This document shows, one piece after another, positions 7,360 to 14,216 of a stretch of DNA of 15,192 nucleotides. The stretch lies in the NCBI GenBank assembly GCA_004295885.1, contig SEDG01000110.1, forward strand, positions 1 through 15,192, given 5' to 3'. Source of the stretch: Pedobacter sp. GTDB lineage: Bacteria > Bacteroidota > Bacteroidia > Sphingobacteriales > Sphingobacteriaceae. Position numbers and translations under genes: made by a program. Within the stretch, counting starts at the first letter, position 1, and each line of letters opens with the position of its first letter. Below the pieces are notes generated by a model. The model ran no database searches and was not told the origin of the DNA. It was given only the letters and a program-made list of their open reading frames with translations.

Positions 7360-7755
7360 ATGAATAATGCTGATGTTAAATTTAAGAGTGCTGTTTTTCT
7401 TACGTTTTCTGGAAATTGTAAGGAAGCACTCTCGTTTTATCAAACCTGTTTTGGTGGTACATTACAATTGGAGACTTTTGAAAAAGAGCTAGCAGGTTTT
7501 GCGGCAACTCCAGTCATTAGCGGGTCGCTTGTTGCGGATGATATCGTTATCCATGGTTCAGACTTGGTGCACAATGAAGGAAGAATCATCGGAAATTACA
7601 TGGCTATTTTCATTAGTTGCGCAAATGCGGATGTTAGAAAAGCACTTATTGAAAAATTGGAATTGAGCAACAAGGATGCCTTGGCGAGAAATGAAGATGA
7701 TCAATTGGTTGAGATTGTTGATGTTTTTGATGTGAGGTGGGTATTGTCTATTTGA
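7360..7755 (+). CDS. PhnB-like VOC-superfamily protein (glyoxalase/bleomycin-resistance fold)
   Basis: A 131-residue protein from the ATG at 7360; a TTG six bases earlier is possible but less likely. The opening phrase FLTFSGNCKEALSFYQTCFGG is the hallmark of the PhnB-like ('3-demethylubiquinone-9 3-methyltransferase'-like) branch of the VOC fold, followed by ADDIVIHGSDLVHNEGRIIGNYMAIFISC and the end FDVRWVLSI. Metal-ligand residues expected of true glyoxalases are not obvious, so an enzymatic role cannot be claimed. It is shorter than many PhnB-like members (about 140-150) and has a compressed middle. It starts 10 bases after the stop of the second AHSA1 gene and closes the operon; no clear hairpin terminator follows. 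Confidence 0.82.
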   Translation: MNNADVKFKSAVFLTFSGNCKEALSFYQTCFGGTLQLETFEKELAGFAATPVISGSLVADDIVIHGSDLVHNEGRIIGNYMAIFISCANADVRKALIEKLELSNKDALARNEDDQLVEIVDVFDVRWVLSI

Positions 7756-7846
7756 AGCTAAGTTATGGAGGTTTTTGTTTAACTATTTGTATGCCTGCCT
7801 ATTTGAAATTTATGGGTAAATAGCTATTTTAGGAAAAAAAAAGTTC

Positions 7847-9940
7847 ATGAGAAAACATTTATGGTCATTGCCTGTTGCGGCACTCCTGACATTTAGCGCT
7901 TCTGCTCAAGAAAAGAAAGACGCCCTAGTCAAAACAGTTGATTCAGTAAAAAAGGTAATCGCCCCACCGGCCAAACCTACTATTGCAGAAAAAGTAAAAT
8001 CCAGCAAAAAAATAGATGGATTGTTTACCCTTTATAGAGACACGGTTACAGGTGGTTTGCAGATGTACGTGAAAAAGGATCAGCTTGGTAAGGACTATAT
8101 TTATCAGAGTTTTTCGATGGGCGGGCCGACTACGTTATTTCTCAATCAGAATATGATTCGTAATACGCTTTTATTTCAATTCAAAAAAGTTGATGATAAA
8201 ATTGAAATATTAGAAAGGAATACTAATTTTTACTATGACCCTAAAAATCCAGTTAGCAAGGCAGCAAATGTAGATGTATCGGATGCAGTTGTTTACATGG
8301 ATAAGTTTAGTGCAAGTGATGCCAACGGGTATTTAATTGCTGTTGATGGTCTTTTCTTGAGCGATAAACTCGATCCGGTTAAGCCTGTAACTCCTCCAGG
8401 AATGCCTCCAGGTGCTATGTTTAACTTAGGTTCGCTAAATGTACCAAAATCAAAATATGAAAATGTAAAATCGTTTCCTACTAACACAGATGTTGTGGTA
8501 AGTTTAGCCTATGATAATCCAATGCCGTTAAATGGTGGCGGAAAAGATATCACGGATGCTAGATATGTGCGTGTTAAGATGCAACATTCTTTTCTTGAAG
8601 TGCCTAAAAACGATTTCAGACCAAGGAGAGATGATCCAAGGGTAGGTTACTTTGGAGCTGAGGTTGATAACTTAACCTCTTTATCGCCAACTCCTTTTAA
8701 AGATTTTATCAGTCGTTGGTCGCTTGTTAAAAAAGACCCATCAGCCAAATTAAGTGAGCCGGTTGAACCGATTGTGTTTTGGATTGAGAATACTACTCCA
8801 ATAGAATACAGGCCGATTATAAAAGAAGCGGGAGAAAAGTGGAATGAAGCTTTCGAAAAAGCAGGTTTCAAAAATGCAGTTGTCATGAAACAAATGCCTG
8901 ACAATGCGGAGTGGGATCCAGCAGATCTTTCATACAATGTAATTCGTTGGGTGTCTTCTGCTTATCCGTCTTATGGCGCCATCGGTCCAAGCTTTTTTAA
9001 TCCGCTAACCGGTCAAATTTTAGGCGCTGATATTACAGTTGAATGGAAATCTGGAGCAGGAACTCCTGTTTTGGATGATTTGTACAATGGTGGAAATGCT
9101 GCGGCAATGACTTTGCCATGGGAAAACCCAGTTCAAGCATTGGCTAAAACTCAGCAGGGCAATCAAGTTTTCAATAAAAACCATTTGGCAAACTGTGCCT
9201 TGGCCCAAGAGTTAAGTATGCAGTATCAAGCTGGATTAGCCACTATTGAAGTATTGGATGCCGATATGCCAGAAGCAAAACGTGCAGCAGCAGTGAGAGA
9301 AATGCACAAGCAGTTTTTGTATTACCTAATTATGCATGAAATGGGACATACCTTAGGTCTTAACCATAACATGAAAGCTAGTCAGATGCTTAGTCCGGCA
9401 CAAATGAACGATACCAAACTTACCCATAAAATTGGTTTGCAAGGTTCAGTAATGGATTATCCGGCAATTAACGTGAGCAGCGACCGTAGCAAACAAGGCG
9501 ATTATTATACCACAAAAGCTGGTCCTTATGATCTTTGGGCAATCGAATACGGTTATACGCCATTTGCTGAAAAAGACGAAGAACAAGGCCTTAACAAAAT
9601 ACTTAGCAGAAGTACTGATCCGCAGTTGGCTTTTGGAAACGACGCTGACGACATGCGTAGTCCAGGTGGAGGTATAGACCCAAGGGTAAACGTTAATGAC
9701 CAAACTAATGATATGGTTACTTACGGTGAAGATCGTTTTAAACTAATCAATACCATGATCCCTAAATTGAAAGAGAGATTTAGCAAGCCAGATCAAAGTT
9801 ACCAAGAGTTAAGGTCACGTTACATGCAGCTGAATGGTCAGCGTTCATCTATGGCAGCAGCATTAAGCCGTTTTATCGGTGGTGTTTATGTTGATAGAAG
9901 TTTTGTAGGTCAAAAATCTGCAAAGCTATTGCAGCAATAG
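7847..9940 (+). CDS. Secreted zinc-dependent metalloprotease, DUF5117/DUF4953 (met-zincin) type; authentic C-terminus is out of frame
   Basis: The product has a signal peptide (MRKHLWSLPVAALLTFSASA, cleavage before QEKK), a DUF5117-like region at about residues 80-290 including a Pro-rich PPGMPPGAMFNLG loop, and a met-zincin catalytic region. The zinc motif HEMGHTLGLNH spans residues 497-507 (His497, His501 and His507 as ligands, Glu498 as base) and the Met-turn SVMDYP has Met536. It should be exported and degrade proteins or peptides in the periplasm or outside. The family-like sequence stops at GQKSA (about residue 690). The remaining residues KLLQQ belong to a chance frame, and the true C-terminus follows in frame 1 (next entry). 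Total coding is about 750 residues against roughly 830-860 in relatives. The catalytic core is intact, so activity is conceivable even if truncated. It stands alone, with a terminator after 10107. Confidence 0.85.
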   Translation: MRKHLWSLPVAALLTFSASAQEKKDALVKTVDSVKKVIAPPAKPTIAEKVKSSKKIDGLFTLYRDTVTGGLQMYVKKDQLGKDYIYQSFSMGGPTTLFLNQNMIRNTLLFQFKKVDDKIEILERNTNFYYDPKNPVSKAANVDVSDAVVYMDKFSASDANGYLIAVDGLFLSDKLDPVKPVTPPGMPPGAMFNLGSLNVPKSKYENVKSFPTNTDVVVSLAYDNPMPLNGGGKDITDARYVRVKMQHSFLEVPKNDFRPRRDDPRVGYFGAEVDNLTSLSPTPFKDFISRWSLVKKDPSAKLSEPVEPIVFWIENTTPIEYRPIIKEAGEKWNEAFEKAGFKNAVVMKQMPDNAEWDPADLSYNVIRWVSSAYPSYGAIGPSFFNPLTGQILGADITVEWKSGAGTPVLDDLYNGGNAAAMTLPWENPVQALAKTQQGNQVFNKNHLANCALAQELSMQYQAGLATIEVLDADMPEAKRAAAVREMHKQFLYYLIMHEMGHTLGLNHNMKASQMLSPAQMNDTKLTHKIGLQGSVMDYPAINVSSDRSKQGDYYTTKAGPYDLWAIEYGYTPFAEKDEEQGLNKILSRSTDPQLAFGNDADDMRSPGGGIDPRVNVNDQTNDMVTYGEDRFKLINTMIPKLKERFSKPDQSYQELRSRYMQLNGQRSSMAAALSRFIGGVYVDRSFVGQKSAKLLQQ

Positions 9941-10107
9941 TTTCTGCTCCAGGTGGATATGATAATGCAAGTAAAGCAGCTGCGTTATCTACGCTTACGA
10001 GAGTTAAAACACAATTAGGTACTGCTGCAGGTACAGATGAGCAAACAAAGGCACATCGTATTGCATTAAACTTTTTGATAGATAAGGCGCTTTCTACAAA
10101 TAAATAG
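9922..10107 (+). pseudogene. C-terminal fragment of the metalloprotease, out of frame
   Basis: Frame 1 stays open for 61 codons: KAIAAIVSAPGGYDNASKAA is followed by LSTLTRVKTQL, then TDEQTKAHRIALNFLIDKAL and a stop. This helical, Lys/Ala-rich end, with THK-like AHR and a final LxxLIxKAL helix, has the look of the C-terminal helix bundle of DUF4953-type metalloproteases and sits exactly where the end of the gene should be. There is no start codon or ribosome binding site of its own. The block that normally links the VDRSFVGQKSA region to this end (about 100-130 residues) is not present anywhere in the window. It is therefore best seen as the tail of the gene starting at 7847, after an internal loss and frame change. 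Confidence 0.7.
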
Positions 10108-10123
10108 AAAGTTTTATACAGTT

Positions 10124-10169
10124 AAAAAAACCATCCTTATTGTTAATCAATATAGGGTGGTTTTTTTTT
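10124..10169. terminator. Bidirectional terminator between the metalloprotease and the convergent HTH gene
   Basis: AAAAAAACCATCC (10124-10136) pairs with GGGTGGTTTTTTT with one T-G wobble, and an inner TATTG/CAATA pair closes the loop. A long T-run follows on the plus strand and a seven-T run on the minus strand, so it can stop both converging transcripts. Confidence 0.88.
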
Positions 10170-10225
10170 GCAGTGGATAACTGCTGAGTTTAATTGCTAT
10201 GTTTAGGGTTAAATGCTTTTTTCAA

Positions 10226-10462
10226 TTAAATGCTCGACCTAAACTCTAAAGAAACAACGAATCTACCAGGAACTTGGTAACAAAAACTTCTTTTAGATCT
10301 ATTATATTGTATTTTGGCTCCATTTTCATTCATCATCTCCAAATATCTACTAATCGTCCTTTCACTGACACCAAATTTCTCGGCAAGTTGTTTTCGTGTG
10401 CCGGTACTGTTCGAAGAGATGAGATAATCAAGCCTTTCGTAAATATTAATTCTGGTTCTCAT
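10226..10462 (-). CDS. Small helix-turn-helix DNA-binding protein (HTH_11/DeoR-like), 78 residues
   Basis: The ATG at 10462 gives MRTRINIYERLDYLISSNST, followed by the helix-turn-helix GTRKQLAEKFGVSERTISRYLEMM (residues 21-44) and a short wing NGAKIQYNRSKRSFCY. This is the arrangement of the N-terminal HTH of DeoR/WYL-type regulators, but with no effector domain. A reading 20 residues longer exists upstream (10522), yet its extra part has no HTH-like character, so the shorter start is preferred. It should be a small dimeric repressor or activator. It is divergent from the double-trypsin protein, and a perfect 7-bp palindrome lies between them. Its 3' end faces the shared terminator. Stand-alone HTH proteins of this size occur in Pedobacter relatives; the target is inferred from position only. 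Confidence 0.75.
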   Translation of the reverse strand: MRTRINIYERLDYLISSNSTGTRKQLAEKFGVSERTISRYLEMMNENGAKIQYNRSKRSFCYQVPGRFVVSLEFRSSI

Positions 10463-10521
10463 GCTAATTTGTTGACGTTGTTTAAATACAAGAGTGAAAA
10501 ACGAAGTCTTTAGCCCATACA

Positions 10522-10529
10522 CAAATCTA
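10522..10529 (-). promoter_or_regulatory. Candidate -7 box (TAnnTTTG) for the HTH gene
   Basis: Read on the minus strand this is TAGATTTG, a match to the Bacteroidota -7 consensus, and it would give a leader of about 50 bases before the ATG at 10462. No clear -33 TTTG is seen, so it is tentative. It also weakly supports the shorter start, because transcription would begin downstream of the longer one. Confidence 0.3.
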
Positions 10530-10572
10530 ATTTTTTTAGTCTAGTTAAAAAATTAAGCAGTAATTTTCTTGC

Positions 10573-10589
10573 TTGCCATAAAATGGCAA
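10573..10589. promoter_or_regulatory. Perfect palindrome, candidate operator between HTH and protease genes
   Basis: TTGCCAT and ATGGCAA flank the three-base centre AAA. It lies about 30 bases before the protease start and 110 bases before the HTH start. It is too short and lacks a T-run, so it is not a terminator; size and symmetry suit a dimeric HTH protein. Confidence 0.4.
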
Positions 10590-10619
10590 CTTTCGTTCTT
10601 AAAATTGTGCTTTTAATGA

Positions 10620-11966
10620 ATGGTTATGAAAATGTTGAGTGTTGTGATAAATAAAATTGAGAAAATGCCTAACGTTCGCGTGAAACTAAAGGCTTTTATG
10701 CCGTTGATAGGCTTGTTTTTATTCATCGCAATTTCAAATCACTCCAATGTGCAGCAAATGAACGTTGTGGAGACACAGGCTTATTTGAAAAATGCAGTTA
10801 AAAAAGCCTATGCGGCAAGCGTTAGGATTTGGGGATTTGATGTAGAAAGAAACGAGCGTACCTCTGCGCAGTTTAGTGGCGTTGTAGTTAGTGAAAAAGG
10901 AATAATACTTACCGCGGCTCATACCATCTCACCAGGCAGAACTTATAAAATATTCTTCCCAGATGGGAGAGAGGTAATTGCAAAAGCGCTTGGGCGTATA
11001 GATTTGGAAACAGCCCCCGGAACTCCAGATGCCGGTATGATGCAGATCTTAGACAAAGGCTCATTTCCGTTTGTAGAAATGGGGTTTTCAGCTTCGCTTA
11101 AAGTAAATGAGGCTTGCATCAGCATATCTTATCCAGAAAGAATAAACTTGACTTTGCCTACTTTGCGGTATGGGAAAATAGCGGAAGTAAAAAATGAATA
11201 CGGTTTCATAAGATCAACTTGTAAAATGGAACCTGGAGATTCAGGAGGCCCATTGTTTGACCAGCTAGGTAGGTTAATAGGAATTCACAGTGCTATTGAT
11301 GTAAATGAAGAAATGAATTTCGAAATCCCAATTGATGTTTATCGCAAATATTGGACGGCTTTACAAGAGCAAAAAAACTATACGACATATCCAACTCAAA
11401 CAGATAGTTTTAGCAAAAGTTCGAGTGATTCTTTCTCAAAAATTTGGGATCTTGATGTGCCGATTGATAGGTTCGCATCAAGGCTGATTAAGAAAAATAA
11501 CAATGCATTTCTTTTAACCAGTAAGCTAGAAGGAGTGGATATTGAAGCTACCGGAACCGTGATCAACTATGTTGAAAATGAAGTAAAGAAACAGTTTGTA
11601 GTTAGCAAAAACAGTATTGTTGGAGATTTACCTTATTTATTGGTTGATGATGAGAAAGTATTATTGGAAGTGGTTAAAAGAGATAATTGGCTGAGAGGCG
11701 ATCAAACTTTTTCGAAATCAATAAAATTGATGAATAGACCTTTCATACCGAGCAAACATCCTGTAGATAGATTTATTGGGGGTAGTTCTGAAAGAAGAGA
11801 TGGATATAAACAAGTTTTTACCCACGATGCAGTTTTAACTCCTAGTCAGTGTGGTTCGCCAATATTTGGTGTGGATGGAGAATTCTTAGGGATCAATATC
11901 GCTAGGTACAGTAGGGCAGTTAGTTTGGGTATACCTTGTGCAGCCATTATTGAGTTGCTGAAATAA
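10620..11966 (+). CDS. Membrane-anchored trypsin-like serine protease with a degenerate second protease domain
   Basis: A 448-residue protein; the start could also be the ATG at 10626 or 10632. A hydrophobic segment at about residues 25-42 (FMPLIGLFLFIAIS) acts as signal anchor, so the rest should be periplasmic. The first domain (about 60-240) has a full trypsin/HtrA triad: ILTAAH (His101), TPDAGMMQI (Asp137) and EPGDSGGPLFD (Ser208), plus GRLIGIHSAI. After a Ser-rich linker (about 258-275), a second, similar half ends in LTPSQCGSPIFGVDGEFLGI (Ser413), but the place of its His reads VVSKNS and no clear Asp is seen, so it is probably inactive. No PDZ domain is visible, unlike DegP. It faces a small HTH regulator. 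A role in envelope protein control or signalling is inference. Confidence 0.85.
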   Translation: MVMKMLSVVINKIEKMPNVRVKLKAFMPLIGLFLFIAISNHSNVQQMNVVETQAYLKNAVKKAYAASVRIWGFDVERNERTSAQFSGVVVSEKGIILTAAHTISPGRTYKIFFPDGREVIAKALGRIDLETAPGTPDAGMMQILDKGSFPFVEMGFSASLKVNEACISISYPERINLTLPTLRYGKIAEVKNEYGFIRSTCKMEPGDSGGPLFDQLGRLIGIHSAIDVNEEMNFEIPIDVYRKYWTALQEQKNYTTYPTQTDSFSKSSSDSFSKIWDLDVPIDRFASRLIKKNNNAFLLTSKLEGVDIEATGTVINYVENEVKKQFVVSKNSIVGDLPYLLVDDEKVLLEVVKRDNWLRGDQTFSKSIKLMNRPFIPSKHPVDRFIGGSSERRDGYKQVFTHDAVLTPSQCGSPIFGVDGEFLGINIARYSRAVSLGIPCAAIIELLK

Positions 11967-12333
11967 ATATAGCGGTTGTAACAAGTTTTTACATAATAGT
12001 GTAAAAATAACACTAAGTAGGGTCGTAATTCCTTGTAAAATCTTAAAAGCGCAAAGCGAAATCAAGGAATTTTTCAAATAGAAATGCGCAAGGCCTCAAT
12101 CCTAATAAGTTGAAGTTTATTTGTTGTTTAATTTTAATCAACTTGTTGATTTTTAATATATTGTATATTTTTAAATCGCTTTCTACTCAACTAATAATTA
12201 GCGGCTTTTACTCCCATTTGCAGATGTTGACGGCGGTGATGGTAAATAGACGATTGGGACAAAGTATTATTTAGAATTCTTCTAACTTTTTTGCAATTAA
12301 CTTTAAGCGAATTATTTTTTAGCTTTGGAGTAT
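11967..12333. other. Long AT-rich intergenic region with several inverted repeats, no gene seen
   Basis: No convincing ORF lies here. TTTTTACA (11986-11993) pairs with TGTAAAAA (12000-12007), while TAGTGT (11997-12002) pairs with ACACTA (12010-12015); the two hairpins overlap and exclude each other. AATTCCTTG (12027-12035) is a perfect inverted copy of CAAGGAATT (12063-12071), followed by T's, and may end the protease transcript. AATCAA/TTGATT (12136-12151) is a small hairpin. The rest, up to the sigma gene, must contain its promoter, but I see no full -33/-7 pair. A 16-codon ATG frame at 12225 shows no features and I do not call it. Confidence 0.5.
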
Positions 12334-12921
12334 ATGAGAATGCAAAGGGAAAATCTTCATGGTACTGAGGATTCCGAATTGCTATTAGAGCTTACTCAGG
12401 GTAATCGGCATGCTTTTGATATCATTTATAACAGGTATTGGAAAATGGTGTTTGATGCAGCTTACAAACGAGTTGAAAATGTCGATGACGCAAAGGACAT
12501 TGCTCAGGAAGTTTTTGTTCAACTCTGGCGACGTGGGGCTAAAGAACCCATTAAACAATTGGATAGTTATCTATTTGTAGCCACACGAAATGGGGTTTTT
12601 AAGCATTTCGAATTAGAAAGCAGGTTTGTTTCGGAACAATACGCGGGTGATACCTTACAAGATCCTACATCAGCAGATCAGCACGTGATGTACAAAGACT
12701 TTGTTCGTTCTTTCGCTAATCTTGTTGATGCCCTTCCACCACAACAACGACAAATATTTAAGATGAGATTTGAGCAAGACATGAGTAGTCATGAAATTGC
12801 GCAAGCTTTAGGTATTTCGCCAAAAACGGTTAGAAATCTATTAGGGAAGTCTCTTGCTCGTTTAAAGTCTTCCTATTTTGTTGTTTTTTTACTGCTTTCT
12901 TGCTTTCCGGCAGTAAAATAA
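12334..12921 (+). CDS. ECF-type RNA polymerase sigma factor (FecI-like, Bacteroidetes sigma-70 expansion family)
   Basis: A protein of about 195 residues that directs RNA polymerase to target promoters, here probably those of the downstream susC. Region 2 is visible as FDIIYNRYWKMVFDAAYKRV with DAKDIAQEVFVQLWRR (core binding and -10 recognition). Region 4 is ALPPQQRQIFKMRFEQDMSS followed by HEIAQALGISPKTVRNLLGKSLARLK, the HTH for the -35 element. The C-terminus ends in a hydrophobic tail, FVVFLLLSCFPAVK, common in this subfamily. A GGAG at 12327 precedes two in-frame ATGs, at 12334 and 12340; the spacing slightly favours 12340, and I give the longer. An earlier TTG (12325) is unlikely. It is followed by the anti-sigma gene and the STN-bearing SusC, the standard trans-envelope signalling order. 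Confidence 0.93.
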   Translation: MRMQRENLHGTEDSELLLELTQGNRHAFDIIYNRYWKMVFDAAYKRVENVDDAKDIAQEVFVQLWRRGAKEPIKQLDSYLFVATRNGVFKHFELESRFVSEQYAGDTLQDPTSADQHVMYKDFVRSFANLVDALPPQQRQIFKMRFEQDMSSHEIAQALGISPKTVRNLLGKSLARLKSSYFVVFLLLSCFPAVK

Positions 12922-13146
12922 GTGATCAGGTGATGTTTTCTTTATCATTTCTTTTTATTTGCTGGTTTTTATCCGCTTAAACCAAAATAGAGGTTACTGT
13001 TTTTATTTTTTTTATATTTTTTTTCATTGGGCGTGGGCGCATTGGATTATTTTTCACTCTTGTATGTAAAGACTATTAAAAAAAGATTAAGAAAATGTGA
13101 AAACATTGGTTTTTAATAGCGAAAAAGGAAAGATTTACTTCATATA
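12922..13146. other. AT-rich spacer between sigma and anti-sigma genes
   Basis: There is no ORF. Long T-runs (13000-13025) are followed by an isolated GC-rich block GGGCGTGGGCGC (13029-13040) in otherwise AT-rich DNA, then by GTATGTAAAGAC. Such a spacer is common between these gene pairs in Bacteroidota and may hold the anti-sigma promoter, but no consensus box is certain. Confidence 0.35.
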
Positions 13147-13434
13147 ATGGAAGAAAAAGATATAAAATATTTTAATGTTATTTTAAAGAAATACAATCAG
13201 GGCTTGGCTAGTGCTGAAGAAGTTGAATTTCTAGAAAAGTATTATACGCTATTCGAGGAGAAAGAAAGCTTTCTTGATGCTCAACCACCAAAAATTCAGC
13301 AAGAAATAAAAAGCGATATCAAAAACAAAGTTGATGAAAAGATTGATTTTTTAATCCAAGAGCGTCAACATCTAGTTCAGATAAAGTGGGCTTTAATACC
13401 ATTACCACACCAAATGGGGGTCAGTATGAGGTAG
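13147..13434 (+). CDS. FecR-type anti-sigma factor, N-terminal part (gene broken; family-like sequence ends near base 13370)
   Basis: The intact family is about 380-400 residues: a cytoplasmic sigma-binding domain, one membrane helix, then periplasmic FecR and DUF4974 domains. This frame gives only the cytoplasmic part: KYFNVILKKYNQGLASAEEVEFLEKYY (residues 8-34), the usual 'LLxRYxxGxxSxEE' start, then a charged helix up to about residue 75. Beyond that the frame reads LVQIKWALIPLPHQMGVSMR, unlike any FecR, and stops. There is no transmembrane helix. If the sequence is true, the product would be a soluble fragment able at most to hold or protect the sigma factor, with no link to the outer-membrane receptor. 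It lies 225 bases after the sigma gene. Confidence 0.82.
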   Translation: MEEKDIKYFNVILKKYNQGLASAEEVEFLEKYYTLFEEKESFLDAQPPKIQQEIKSDIKNKVDEKIDFLIQERQHLVQIKWALIPLPHQMGVSMR

Positions 13435-14021
13435 TACTTCATGATGGGTCTAAGATATGGCTCAATGCAGGTTCAAGTTTAAAATATCCAACGGCATTCA
13501 AAGGTAATGATAGAACAGTAACCATAACTGGGGAAGCATATCTTGAAGTGGCTAAGAATAAACTGAAACCATTTAGGGTGATTAGCGGCAGTCAAAAGAT
13601 AGAGGTTTTGGGAACGCATTTTAATATTAATGCCTACACAGACGAAGCGTCAATTAAAACAACTTTACTGGAAGGCGCCGTAAAAGTTTCATCAAATAAT
13701 TCGTCTACAATTATTGCCCCTGGCGAACAAACTTCCTTGCTACGTTCAAACGGAAACCTAGAAAAAAAATCGGTTGATGTTGAACAAGAGGTAGCCTGGA
13801 AAAATGGCGTTTTTGTGTTTAAGGGAGAAGATATTAAAGCAATCATGAGACAAATTGCTCGCTGGTACGATGTAGAAGTTGAATACGAAGGAACTGTAAC
13901 AGACGAGAAGTTTTATGGACAGATCTATAGAAATAGCAAGCTTTCTGAAGTTTTAGCCATACTAGAACTCAATAACCTACACTTTAAAAGTAATGGAAGA
14001 AAAATCACAGTTTCAAACTAG
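13386..14021 (+). CDS. FecR-type anti-sigma factor, C-terminal part (FecR and DUF4974 domains) in another frame
   Basis: This frame gives the periplasmic half: TPNGGQYEVVLHDGSKIWLN, ASSLKYPTAF-like GSSLKYPTAF, then the FecR beta-domain (TVTITGEAYLEVAKN, IEVLGTHFNINAYTDE, TTLLEGAVKVSS, IIAPGEQTSL) and the C-terminal DUF4974, WKNGVFVFKGEDIKAIMRQI followed by WYDVEVEYEG and a final strand-helix-strand. The GTG at 13386 is only the first nominal start; family-like reading begins just upstream, around base 13377 (SSDKVGFNTI). With no signal peptide or membrane segment it could not reach the periplasm by itself. About 100-110 codons, including the membrane helix, are missing between the two parts. 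DUF4974 would normally meet the STN domain of the SusC encoded downstream. Confidence 0.85.
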   Translation: MGFNTITTPNGGQYEVVLHDGSKIWLNAGSSLKYPTAFKGNDRTVTITGEAYLEVAKNKLKPFRVISGSQKIEVLGTHFNINAYTDEASIKTTLLEGAVKVSSNNSSTIIAPGEQTSLLRSNGNLEKKSVDVEQEVAWKNGVFVFKGEDIKAIMRQIARWYDVEVEYEGTVTDEKFYGQIYRNSKLSEVLAILELNNLHFKSNGRKITVSN

Positions 14022-14055
14022 GCAGTTTGCAGCTTTCAATTAACAGTTCACAAAA

Positions 14056-14133
14056 ATGAACCAATGAACTAATGACTATTGAACTAATGACCATTGAACT
14101 AATGAACCAATAAACTAATCAACCAATAACGAA
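14056..14133 (+). repeat. Tandem repeat of 15-16 bases in the susC leader
   Basis: There are four successive units, ATGAACCAATGAACTA, ATGACTATTGAACTA, ATGACCATTGAACTA and ATGAACCAATAAACTA (starting at 14056, 14072, 14087 and 14102), then a decayed fifth from 14118. Units two and three differ by one base. The array lies between the fecR stop and the susC start. A 13-codon frame, MTIELMTIELMNQ, runs through it by virtue of the 15-base period; I do not regard it as a gene. Confidence 0.75.
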
Positions 14134-14216
14134 CCTAAACCAACTAAACGAAAGAAATTATGAAGAAATAGATACTCCCCAGCATTCAGAAATAAAGAAT
14201 CAACCATGACTTAAAA

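Noticed and set aside
9446..9703. Minus-strand frame of 85 codons within the metalloprotease (also 8293-8487, 8647-8937 and 9020-9208)
   Set aside because: All are opposite conserved metalloprotease coding sequence, with no start signals or protein features.
10463..10522. N-terminal extension of the HTH protein by 20 residues
   Set aside because: The extra residues have no family features, and the candidate -7 box at 10522-10529 would place transcription start inside the extension. The ATG at 10462 fits the fold boundary.
12225..12275. Possible 16-codon peptide before the sigma gene
   Set aside because: Too short, no ribosome binding site and no recognisable features.
12320..12327. TAGCTTTG, a perfect TAnnTTTG match before the sigma gene
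   Set aside because: It overlaps the GGAG before the start codons, so transcription would begin at or after the ATG. Probably chance.
14072..14113. Short frame encoding MTIELMTIELMNQ in the susC leader
   Set aside because: It arises from the 15-base period of the tandem repeat; there is no ribosome binding site and the flanking units have stops. Not called as a leader peptide.
14056..14133. CRISPR-like array
   Set aside because: Units are 15-16 bases with no spacers and no cas genes nearby; a simple tandem repeat.
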